Assembly: GCA_905372155.1 (NCBI GenBank)
Contig: CAJPNZ010000063.1
Location: 1-17,623 of the forward strand
Origin: Propionibacteriaceae bacterium
GTDB taxonomy: Bacteria; Actinomycetota; Actinomycetes; Propionibacteriales; Propionibacteriaceae
Direction: 5' to 3'
Length of the DNA stretch: 17,623 nucleotides
Made by a program: the position numbers and the translations under genes. Below are positions 6,865-13,265 of the stretch, in pieces. The notes beneath the pieces were generated by a model. It searched no databases, had not been told where the DNA came from, and saw only the letters and a list, made by a program, of their open reading frames with translations. Within the stretch, counting starts at the first letter, position 1. Every line of letters begins with the position of its first letter.

Positions 6865-8274
6865 GTGACACACCGGGTCACGGCCACCATCATCTTGATG
6901 ACGGCAATGCTCATGGACCTGATGGACTCCACCATCACGAATGTCGCGCTCCCCGCGATCAGTACCGACCTGGGTGCGACACCCACTCAGCTGGAGTGGA
7001 CGCTCGTCGGTTACGTGGTCGCCTTCGCGACACTTCTCATCACGGGAGGCCGCCTGGGAGACATCTACGGAAGGAAACGCATCTTCCTCGTCGGCGTCAT
7101 CGGCTTCACGTGTGCCTCCGTGTTCGCCTCCCTGGCCTGGAGTGGGAACACCCTCATAACGGCCCGGATCATTCAAGGTGCCTTCGCCGGCGTCATGGTG
7201 CCGCAGGTGTTGTCCAGCGTCCAGGTCATGTACGCGCCGGAGGAACGGGGGCCGGTATTCGGCATCATCGGCTCCCTGAACGCCCTGGGTGTGATAACCG
7301 GACTTCTCCTGGGCGGTTGGCTCGTCACGGCAAACCTGTTCGGCACAGGATGGCGCAGCATCTTCCTCATCAATGTCCCGGTGGGCGTTGTCCTGACGGT
7401 GATGGCGTTCCTGTGCATCCCGGAAAGCCGCTCCGAGCACCCCCTACGACTGGACCTCACTGGTTCGGCCCTTGGCGCCACGGCCGTCGTCCTCCTCGTT
7501 CTCCCTCTGACCGAGGGCCGCGCAGCCGGGTGGGCGTGGTGGATATGGGCCCTGCTGATCGCCGCACCCTTCGCGATCGTCACCTTCATCTGGCAACAAC
7601 ATCACAGGGCGACCGGGGCCGGGGCACAACTCCTGCCGCTCCCGCTCTTCAGGATCCGTTCCTTCTCCAGCGGGCTGCTCGTACAGATACTCGCCTCGAT
7701 CGGCCACGGCGGTTTCGCACTCATCCTCCTGTTCCACATGCAGGCCGCTTTTCACTTCACCTCCTTCGAAGCGGGACTCACGCTGCTGCCGATCGCCATC
7801 GGGTCGATCCTCGGCACCCCGGTGGCCATGCTCCTGATGAAGAAAATAGGCAAGTGGTCGGTGTGCCTCGGCGGGATCATGCAGGCCGCGGCCTTCGTCT
7901 GGGTCATGATCACCCTCGAACACACCGGAACGACCCTCAACGGCTGGAGCCTCCTGCCGCCTTTCGCGCTCGCCGGCGTGGGGATGATGGTGCTGATCAT
8001 GCCGCAGACCTCAATCACCCTGGCGGAGATTCCCACGACCGAAGCCGGAGCAGCGTCCGGCACCCTCACGACCTTCGGCCAAGTCGGCATGGTGTTCGGC
8101 ATCGCACTGTCCGGCACCGCATACTTCGGAGCAACCGGTGACAGTGGCCAGAACGTGACCGCGGGCCTGTGGGTCATCGTCATCGCCTACACCGTCTCCG
8201 GCTTGGCCGCACTCACGATGCCCACCCGCAGCAGCCAGGAGCAGCCCTCGCCCGACCCCAATGAGCCTGGTTGA
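6865..8274 (+). CDS. MFS multidrug exporter, DHA2 (EmrB/QacA) family
   Basis: A 469-residue drug:proton antiporter with about 14 hydrophobic segments. Motif D1 is LMDLMDSTITNVALP with Asp18 and Asp21. Motif A is GGRLGDIYGRKR (61-72). The antiporter motif C region reads GSLNALGVITGLLLGGWL near residue 140. The GTG at 6865 was chosen because GGAAGGAG sits just before it. The upstream in-frame ATG at 6775 would overlap the -35 box and precede the predicted transcript start. It should pump a hydrophobic or cationic drug out of the cell under control of the divergent TetR repressor. The final codons GAG CCT GGT and the stop TGA run into the repeat element. Confidence 0.93.
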   Translation: MTHRVTATIILMTAMLMDLMDSTITNVALPAISTDLGATPTQLEWTLVGYVVAFATLLITGGRLGDIYGRKRIFLVGVIGFTCASVFASLAWSGNTLITARIIQGAFAGVMVPQVLSSVQVMYAPEERGPVFGIIGSLNALGVITGLLLGGWLVTANLFGTGWRSIFLINVPVGVVLTVMAFLCIPESRSEHPLRLDLTGSALGATAVVLLVLPLTEGRAAGWAWWIWALLIAAPFAIVTFIWQQHHRATGAGAQLLPLPLFRIRSFSSGLLVQILASIGHGGFALILLFHMQAAFHFTSFEAGLTLLPIAIGSILGTPVAMLLMKKIGKWSVCLGGIMQAAAFVWVMITLEHTGTTLNGWSLLPPFALAGVGMMVLIMPQTSITLAEIPTTEAGAASGTLTTFGQVGMVFGIALSGTAYFGATGDSGQNVTAGLWVIVIAYTVSGLAALTMPTRSSQEQPSPDPNEPG

Positions 8275-8457
8275 GCCAGCGCGTGAGCGCCCCTTTCCCG
8301 AAGCCACTTGAGCCGGGACGCAACAAAGACGAAGGAGCGACCCGAGTCGAAACCATCACTGGCGCTCGGTAGATAGAACTCGACCACAGCTCCCCGGACA
8401 CGCACACCGCGGTTTCGACACGACCAGCTCGCAGAGCGAGCAGGCCGGCTCAACCAG
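8267..8457 (+). repeat. Interspersed intergenic repeat, copy B, with nested inverted repeats
   Basis: Perfect 11-bp terminal inverted repeats, CTGGTTGAGCC (8267-8277) and GGCTCAACCAG (8447-8457), enclose a perfect 9-bp inner pair, GTCGAAACC (8346-8354) and GGTTTCGAC (8411-8419). A small hairpin CTCGC-AGA-GCGAG lies at 8428-8440. The element supplies the TGA stop of the upstream MFS gene. The right end is partly duplicated: the 19 bases at 8447-8465 recur at 8482-8500 with one mismatch. No open reading frame of note is inside, so it is non-autonomous if mobile. Confidence 0.8.
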
Positions 8458-8530
8458 CTTGGGAGAAGTTCACCGCAGGTCGGCTCAACCGGCTTGGGAG
8501 CAGGGAGAACAGACCCCAGGACCCACCGAA

Positions 8531-8554
8531 CCCCTGCACTGATTCGTGCAGGGG
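8531..8554 (-). terminator. Terminator of the G5/RlpA gene
   Basis: A perfect 9-bp stem, CCCCTGCAC (8531-8539) and GTGCAGGGG (8546-8554), has a 6-base loop and lies 44 bases past the stop of the minus-strand gene. There is no strong T-run. It could act on both convergent transcripts. Confidence 0.65.
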
Positions 8555-8598
8555 CTCGGCGGGAATTGAGGAAGGGCTTGAAAGCCAAGTTTTATTTG

Positions 8599-9801
8599 TC
8601 AGAGGACCTCGTAGTTGACGGTGATGACACCGGAGGAGGTGCCGCCGATGGTCTCCATGGCGGCCTTGGAGAGGTCCAGGCAGCGTCCGGCGACGTAGGG
8701 GCCGCGGTCATTGATGCGGACCACGACGGTCTTGCCGTTGCTCGGGTTGGTCACCTTGACCTTGCTTCCGAGGGGAAGGGTCTTGTGGGCGGCGGTGAGG
8801 TCGCTGGGGTTGAACCGCTCGCCGGAGGCCGTCGTCTGGCCCTGCCAGTAGTAGGAGGCCTGGCAGGAGCTGCCGCTGGCGGGGCTGAGGTCGCCACCAC
8901 CCGATCCGGAACCGGATCCGGACGACTTCGAGGACTCGGAGGAGTCATCGGAGGACTTGCTGGCCTTCTTCTTGGTGCCGACCTGGGTCACCTGGGCGAC
9001 GGGTTCCTTGGTGACCTGCTCGTTCTGCAGCTCGGAGGAAACCAGCGTGCCGTTGTGGTAGACCTCGACGAAGTTCTGGGTCTTGACGCCGTTGACGCCC
9101 TCGGTGGCGACCTTGGTCTTGCCCTCCTCCAGCTCGTCGGACTTCTCCTCCTTCTTCTCGAAGGGGACCTCCTCCTCCTTGGTGGTGGTGCGCTGCTCGA
9201 CGTTGGTGTAGGCGATGGCCAGGCCATCGGTGAGGGATGTGTCCGCGGCGGGGGTGACGACGTCGTCCTCGTCAGGGGTCACCTGGGCGGCGGTCAGGGC
9301 GTCGCCGACGGTCCCGGCGACCCGAAGCTCGACGGGGGTGCCCGCGGCGTCGACGGTCACGTTCTTGGGTGTGCTGATGTTGAAGGAGAGCCCCTCGCGG
9401 CCGATGGCGGCAGACCGGGAAGCGGACAGCTTGGAGTCGGGGTCGTTGAGGTTGAGCTGGGACAGGGCGTCGTCGACGGTGCGGGCGGTGGTCCACACGG
9501 TGCGGGCCTCGCCGTCGACGGTCAGCTGGAGCTGACGCCCGTAGAGGACGCTGATCTCCATGCCGTTGGTGATCTTGGTCTCCAGCGACGGGGCGACCAC
9601 GTCGTGCTCGCCGACGGCGATCCCGTCCTTCTCGAGCACTTGCTGCACGGTGTCCTCGCGAACCGAGAGGTTGTGGCTTTCCCCGTCCACGGAAAGGGTC
9701 ACATCGTTCTTGTGCAGTGCCATCGCGACGGCGACACCGCCGGCGATCGTCAGCGCGACGCCACCTGCCACTGCCGCAATAACCACGTGTTTCTTGGCCA
9801 T
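8599..9801 (-). CDS. DUF348/G5 cell-wall protein with C-terminal RlpA-like domain
   Basis: A 400-residue exported protein. Residues 6-29 form a signal or anchor helix. About three DUF348 (YabE-type) repeats follow (roughly 34-73, 91-130, 146-200), then a G5 domain (about 200-280), a Ser/Gly/Lys-rich linker (282-311), and an RlpA-like double-psi beta-barrel (313-398). Residues matching the known RlpA active site are present: Glu328 in TASGERF, His339 in AAHKTLPLG and Asp365 in INDRGPY. Cys313 and Cys374 could form a disulfide. Related actinobacterial Rpf proteins carry the same front half but a lysozyme-like Rpf domain at the end; here the RlpA barrel takes that place. The predicted role is peptidoglycan cleavage outside the membrane. 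The ATG at 9801 follows AGGAAGAG. Confidence 0.92.
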   Translation of the reverse strand: MAKKHVVIAAVAGGVALTIAGGVAVAMALHKNDVTLSVDGESHNLSVREDTVQQVLEKDGIAVGEHDVVAPSLETKITNGMEISVLYGRQLQLTVDGEARTVWTTARTVDDALSQLNLNDPDSKLSASRSAAIGREGLSFNISTPKNVTVDAAGTPVELRVAGTVGDALTAAQVTPDEDDVVTPAADTSLTDGLAIAYTNVEQRTTTKEEEVPFEKKEEKSDELEEGKTKVATEGVNGVKTQNFVEVYHNGTLVSSELQNEQVTKEPVAQVTQVGTKKKASKSSDDSSESSKSSGSGSGSGGGDLSPASGSSCQASYYWQGQTTASGERFNPSDLTAAHKTLPLGSKVKVTNPSNGKTVVVRINDRGPYVAGRCLDLSKAAMETIGGTSSGVITVNYEVL

Positions 9802-9847
9802 AGATCTCTTCCTGGTCTAAGACTTTCCGGACCTTACCGGCTGGGCC

Positions 9848-9876
9848 AGCCTAGCCGAGCGGTGATTCAATTCCAA
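9848..9876 (-). promoter_or_regulatory. Promoter of the G5/RlpA gene
   Basis: On the minus strand, TTGGAA (9876-9871) and TAGGCT (9853-9848) are separated by 17 bp. The predicted transcript starts near 9841, giving a leader of about 40 bases before the ATG at 9801. Confidence 0.6.
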
Positions 9877-9882
9877 ACGAAA

Positions 9883-9899
9883 CCTGAGAATCTCTCAGG
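9883..9899. promoter_or_regulatory. Perfect palindrome upstream of the G5/RlpA promoter
   Basis: CCTGAGA-ATC-TCTCAGG has 7-bp arms around 3 bases and lies 6 bp upstream of the -35 box. The placement fits an activator site. No known regulator motif was recognised. Confidence 0.5.
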
Positions 9900-10015
9900 G
9901 CCGCGCAATTCGATTGTAAACCTCGACACCCGCGCGGGGGAACCGGGGCAGCCGCCTCTCCCATCCTCCGAGCAACGAAACCCCTCGTGACAAGCCGTTT
10001 TGCACCGGTCTTTCG

Positions 10016-10043
10016 GGTTTCCGGCAAAAGAACCGGGGAAACC
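10016..10043 (-). terminator. Possible terminator of the copper operon
   Basis: GGTTTCC (10016-10022) pairs with GGAAACC (10037-10043), and the inner GG/CC pairs past a 2-base bulge, 20 bases past the copA stop. It has a short T-rich loop but no T-run after the stem. Confidence 0.4.
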
Positions 10044-10063
10044 GGGACGCGCGGCGGATCGCC

Positions 10064-12268
10064 TCAGCGGAAACCACGCAGCCTGAGAGAGTTCAGCACC
10101 ACGAACACGCTGGAGCAGGCCATGGCCGCCCCCGCGATCATCGGGGTCAGCAGCCCGAGGGCCGCCACCGGGATGGCCGCCACGTTGTAGAAGAAGGCCC
10201 ACAGCAGGTTGCCCCGGATGGTGCGTTCCGTGGCGCGGGAGAGTCGGATGGCGTCCACCACACCCATCAGGTCGTCGCGCATCAGGGTGAGGTCGCTGGC
10301 GGCCATGGCCGCGTCGGTGCCCGCGCCCATCGCGATGCCGAGCTCGGAGGTGGCCAGCGCCGCGGCGTCGTTCACCCCGTCGCCGACCATCGCCACCCGC
10401 ATCCCGTCGGCCTGCAGCCCGGTGATCACCTCGGCCTTGCCCTGCGGCAGGACCTCGGCGTGCACGTCTTCGATGCCCACCTGCGAGGCCACCTCCCGGG
10501 CCACGGCCCACGAGTCACCGGTCAACAGCACCGGTCGCAATCCCAGATCCCTCAACCCGGCCACGGCCTCCGCGGCCCCGGGCTTGAGCTGGTCGCCGAC
10601 CACGATCCGTCCCAGCAGCGCGCCGTCGCGGACGACGAACACCTCGCTGCCCTCCCGGCTGGCCTCGCCCGGGACCTCGATGCCCCGCTCGGCCAGCAGA
10701 CGCCGGGAACCCACAGCCACCGGGGCCCCGTCCACCAGGGCCCGCGCCCCGATGCCGGGCAGGGCCTCGAATCGCTCCGCCGCGGGCGGGTCCCCGGCGC
10801 GCTCCACGACGGCGCGGGCGATGGGGTGCTCGGAACCGGCCTCCACGGCCGCGGCGACGGCCAGCAGCTCGGCCTCGCCCACGCCCTCGGCGGGAGCGAC
10901 CTCCAGCACCGACATCCTCCCCGTGGTGAGGGTGCCGGTCTTGTCCAGCACCACCGCCTGCACGGAACGGGCCTTCTCCAGGGCCTGGGCGCCTCGGATG
11001 ATCACGCCCAGCTCGGCGCCGCGACCGGTACCCACCAGCAGCGCCGACGGGGTGGCGAGCCCGAGCGCGCACGGGCAGGCGATGATGAGCACCGCCATGC
11101 CCGCGGTGAGCGCGAAGGTGGGGCCCGCGCCGACGAGCAGCTGCACCATGAAGGTGAGCATCGACAGCACCAGCACGGCGGGCACGAAGAACTCCGTGAT
11201 CCGGTCCGCCAGGCGCTGGGCCCGGGCCTTGCCGGTCTGGGCCTCCTCGACGAGCCGCGCGATCTGCGCCACCTGGGTGGCCGACCCGACCGCCGTCGCC
11301 TTGACCACCAGGCGTCCCGTGGTGTTGACCGACCCGCCCACCACCGCCGAGCCCGGGCCGACCTCCACCGGCAGCGACTCGCCCGTGATGACGGCGGCGT
11401 CGACGGCGGAACTGCCCTCGACCACCACCCCGTCGGCGGCCACCTTCTCGCCGGGACGCACCACGATGAGGTCGTTGAGCGACAGCTCACCCGCGGGGAT
11501 CGCGACCTCCGCGCCGTCGCGCAGGATCGTCGCCTCCTTCGCGCCGACCTCCAGCAGCGCCCGCACCGCCGATCCGGCCTCCCGTTTGGAGCGGGCCTCG
11601 ATCCAGCGGCCCAGCAGCAGGAAGGCGACCACGCCCGCGGCGGCCTCGAAGTAGACGCTGCCCATCGGGTCGGCGTGCCCGAGGGTCAGCGTGAACTCGT
11701 GGGTCATGCCGATGGCTCCGGCGTGACCGAAGAACATGGCCACCACCGACCACAGCCACGCCACCGAGGTGCCGAGGCTTACCAGGGTGTCCATGGTGGT
11801 GGCGCCGTGCCGGACGTTGGCGAGCGCGGCCCTGTGGAAGCTGCGTCCGCACCAGAACACGACGATGGTGGTCAGCAGCAGCGCCAGCCACTGCCAGCCG
11901 GGGAACTGCAGGGCGGGCACCATCGAGACCGCGATCACGGGGACCGCCAGCGTGAATGCCAGCTGCACCCGCGGCAGGAGCACGTCGGCGCGTTCCTCCC
12001 GGGGTTCGACGGTGGTCTCGCGGGCCCCGTAGCCTGCGGCCTCCACCACGGCGATCAGGTCCTGGGCGGTGGTGCCCTTCGGGGCCTGCACCCTGGCCTT
12101 CTCGGTGGCGTAGTTGACGGTGGCCTGCACCCCGTCGACCTTGTTGAGTTTCTTCTCGATGCGGTTGGCGCAGGAGGCGCAGGTCATGCCCGTCAGGTCG
12201 AGGGAGATCGCCACCGAGTTCTTCGCGCCCCCGGACGGGTTCTGTTCCGCGATGCCGGTGCTGGTCAT
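10064..12268 (-). CDS. copA: Copper-exporting P1B-type ATPase
   Basis: A 734-residue heavy-metal P-type ATPase. The N-terminal HMA domain has the metal site GMTCASC (Cys30, Cys33). The actuator loop has TGES, the membrane metal site is Cys398-Pro-Cys400, and the phosphorylated aspartate is Asp442 in DKTGTLT. SEHPIARA marks the nucleotide domain and GDGVNDAAAL the hinge. The last helices carry YN and MACSS, the pattern of Cu(I) transporters (P1B-1). The ATG at 12268 follows AGGAGGTGA. It is the last gene of csoR-copZ-copA and should export cytoplasmic Cu(I) delivered by CopZ, using ATP. The length is normal and no defect was seen. Confidence 0.97.
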   Translation of the reverse strand: MTSTGIAEQNPSGGAKNSVAISLDLTGMTCASCANRIEKKLNKVDGVQATVNYATEKARVQAPKGTTAQDLIAVVEAAGYGARETTVEPREERADVLLPRVQLAFTLAVPVIAVSMVPALQFPGWQWLALLLTTIVVFWCGRSFHRAALANVRHGATTMDTLVSLGTSVAWLWSVVAMFFGHAGAIGMTHEFTLTLGHADPMGSVYFEAAAGVVAFLLLGRWIEARSKREAGSAVRALLEVGAKEATILRDGAEVAIPAGELSLNDLIVVRPGEKVAADGVVVEGSSAVDAAVITGESLPVEVGPGSAVVGGSVNTTGRLVVKATAVGSATQVAQIARLVEEAQTGKARAQRLADRITEFFVPAVLVLSMLTFMVQLLVGAGPTFALTAGMAVLIIACPCALGLATPSALLVGTGRGAELGVIIRGAQALEKARSVQAVVLDKTGTLTTGRMSVLEVAPAEGVGEAELLAVAAAVEAGSEHPIARAVVERAGDPPAAERFEALPGIGARALVDGAPVAVGSRRLLAERGIEVPGEASREGSEVFVVRDGALLGRIVVGDQLKPGAAEAVAGLRDLGLRPVLLTGDSWAVAREVASQVGIEDVHAEVLPQGKAEVITGLQADGMRVAMVGDGVNDAAALATSELGIAMGAGTDAAMAASDLTLMRDDLMGVVDAIRLSRATERTIRGNLLWAFFYNVAAIPVAALGLLTPMIAGAAMACSSVFVVLNSLRLRGFR

Positions 12269-12313
12269 CCGCCGTTCACCTCCTGCGTGTTCTGTGTGGT
12301 TCGTTGCCGCGTC

Positions 12314-12523
12314 TCACGCCTCCGTGACGGTGTAGTCGCCGGCCTCGGCGACGGCCTCGGCGACCGCGTCGAACGGAATCTTCTCGTCGGATTCGATGAC
12401 CATCCGGCCCGATTCCCAGTCGACGTCGACGCTCGTGACGCCCGCGACCGCCTGGATCTCCTCGGTGACGTGGGAGGCGCAGTGTCCGCAGGTCATCCCG
12501 GCGACGGTGTAGTCGGTCTTCAT
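12314..12523 (-). CDS. copZ: Copper chaperone, HMA domain
   Basis: A 69-residue single HMA domain with the Cu(I)-binding motif GMTCGHC near residues 9-15 and the usual beta-alpha-beta pattern (VAGVTSVDVDWESGRMVIES). The ATG at 12523 follows AAAGGAAG. The gene lies between csoR (79 bp upstream) and copA (45 bp downstream) on the same strand, so it is almost certainly co-transcribed. It should carry Cu(I) in the cytoplasm to CopA or CsoR. Confidence 0.95.
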   Translation of the reverse strand: MKTDYTVAGMTCGHCASHVTEEIQAVAGVTSVDVDWESGRMVIESDEKIPFDAVAEAVAEAGDYTVTEA

Positions 12524-12541
12524 GGTTGCTTCCTTTCCGGT

Positions 12542-12590
12542 CCCCGGCGCGTTCCGGGGGTCTGACGTTTTTCTCCGGTCCTCGCCGGAG
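12542..12590 (-). other. Two small hairpins between csoR and copZ
   Basis: CCCCGG (12542-12547) pairs with CCGGGG (12554-12559), and CTCCGG (12573-12578) pairs with CCGGAG (12585-12590), each with a 6-base loop. They fill the 79-bp gap between csoR and copZ and could affect mRNA stability or partial termination, giving unequal expression within the operon. Confidence 0.35.
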
Positions 12591-12602
12591 GGGTTTCCGC
12601 GC

Positions 12603-12911
12603 TCAGCGCGCCAACCGGGAGATGGCGGTCATGGCCTCGTCGAACTTCTCCCGGGCGGCGTCCCCGCCCTCGCGCACGGCGGCCGCGACGCAGTGTTCGA
12701 GGTGGTCCTTCAGCAGGGCCATGGACACCGCCTTGAGGGCGCTGGTGACGGCGGATATCTGGGTCATGATGTCGATGCAGTACTCGTCCTGCTCCACCAT
12801 GCGGGCGATCCCGCGCGCCTGCCCCTCGATCAGCCGGAGCCGCCGAAGATAGGCCTGCTTGTCGGCGGTGTAGCCGTGCTGCGCGCGGCAGCCGTCGCGT
12901 TCATTCTCCAC
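12603..12911 (-). CDS. csoR: Copper-sensing repressor CsoR
   Basis: A 102-residue all-helical repressor of the CsoR/RcnR (DUF156) family. The Cu(I) ligands are all present: Cys45, then His70 and Cys74 in KDHLEHC. The family motif LRRLRLIEGQARGIARMV is clear. The GTG at 12911 was chosen because homology starts soon after, and TATAGT lies 7 bases upstream, as expected for a leaderless gene; no ribosome-binding site is present. Open reading extends upstream to 13055 but through the operator and promoter. When copper binds, CsoR should leave its operator and permit expression of csoR, copZ and copA. Confidence 0.94.
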   Translation of the reverse strand: MENERDGCRAQHGYTADKQAYLRRLRLIEGQARGIARMVEQDEYCIDIMTQISAVTSALKAVSMALLKDHLEHCVAAAVREGGDAAREKFDEAMTAISRLAR

Positions 12912-12918
12912 GCCGACG

Positions 12919-12937
12919 ACTATACCCCCCAGGGGTA
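12919..12937 (-). promoter_or_regulatory. CsoR operator overlapping the -10 box of the copper operon
   Basis: On the plus strand TACCCC-CCA-GGGGTA (12923-12937) is a GC-tract palindrome of the CsoR operator type. The minus-strand -10 box TATAGT (12924-12919) overlaps its end, so bound CsoR would block RNA polymerase. The transcript should start at or next to the GTG at 12911. Confidence 0.8.
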
Positions 12938-13080
12938 GCGGGTTCAAGCATTCACCCGCCCCCCTCCCGGCGGAAACGCCTGCCCTACGGGCAAACGCCA
13001 GCGCCACAGCGCAAGCACACGACGGCAAGGCAAGCGAAATGCGCGGAAACCCCACCCAAGGCGCGACCCACCCCCGATGG

Positions 13081-13096
13081 TAACGGTTTTATAACG
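13081..13096. other. AT-rich tract with direct TAACG repeat
   Basis: TAACG occurs at 13081-13085 and 13092-13096 with T-rich sequence between. It is the most AT-rich spot in the 354-bp gap between csoR and dnaB. The gap otherwise holds the CsoR operator, the DnaA-like boxes and the dnaB leader, with no gene. Confidence 0.35.
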
Positions 13097-13151
13097 ATTC
13101 CGGGTGGTTTTCCCCCGGCCCCGGCCAGCGTTGCCGTCGCTTCCCCACCGG

Positions 13152-13182
13152 TCTTCCACAGCTGTCCACAGAGTTTTCCACA
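13152..13182 (+). promoter_or_regulatory. Cluster of three DnaA-box-like sites
   Basis: TCTTCCACA (13152-13160), CTGTCCACA (13162-13170) and TTTTCCACA (13174-13182) each resemble the DnaA box TTATCCACA or the actinobacterial TTGTCCACA, in the same orientation and at steps of 10 and 12 bp. They lie about 80 bp before dnaB. DnaA binding is inferred. Confidence 0.5.
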
Positions 13183-13208
13183 GCTCGGGCGGCGATTGTC
13201 GCAGGGCG

Positions 13209-13227
13209 GGGCTAGATTGATTAGCCC
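13209..13227 (+). promoter_or_regulatory. Palindrome overlapping putative dnaB -10 box
   Basis: GGGCTA (13209-13214) and TAGCCC (13222-13227) flank GATTGAT. The candidate -10 box TAGATT (13213-13218) lies across the left arm. No good -35 was found. It may be an operator or a leader hairpin. Confidence 0.4.
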
Positions 13228-13265
13228 TGCCATGTGTGCGTCGGTGGGGGTCGGGAAGGGGATGC

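Noticed and set aside
6763..7440. Upstream extension of the tetR frame to 7440
   Set aside because: The extension lies across the divergent exporter and its operators; the ATG at 6762 has a strong ribosome-binding site.
8494..9990. Long plus-strand open frame of 498 codons
   Set aside because: It is antisense to the G5/RlpA gene, which has clear domains, a start signal and a promoter. The Gly/Val/Leu-rich translation is a high-GC shadow.
9802..10063. c-di-AMP (ydaO) riboswitch upstream of the cell-wall gene
   Set aside because: Rpf-type genes in actinobacteria often have one, but the conserved GGGG-type core segments were not seen and the predicted leader is only about 40 bases.
10460..12565. 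Plus-strand open frame of 701 codons opposite copA
   Set aside because: The minus strand encodes an intact copA and copZ with all motifs. The plus-strand translation is low-complexity and His/Gly/Arg-rich.
12912..13055. Upstream extension of csoR
   Set aside because: The added residues are not conserved in the family and cover the operator and -10 box.
13236..13265. GTG at 13236 as dnaB start
   Set aside because: ATG 13266 has a better placed GAAGGGG, and the 10 extra residues look non-coding.
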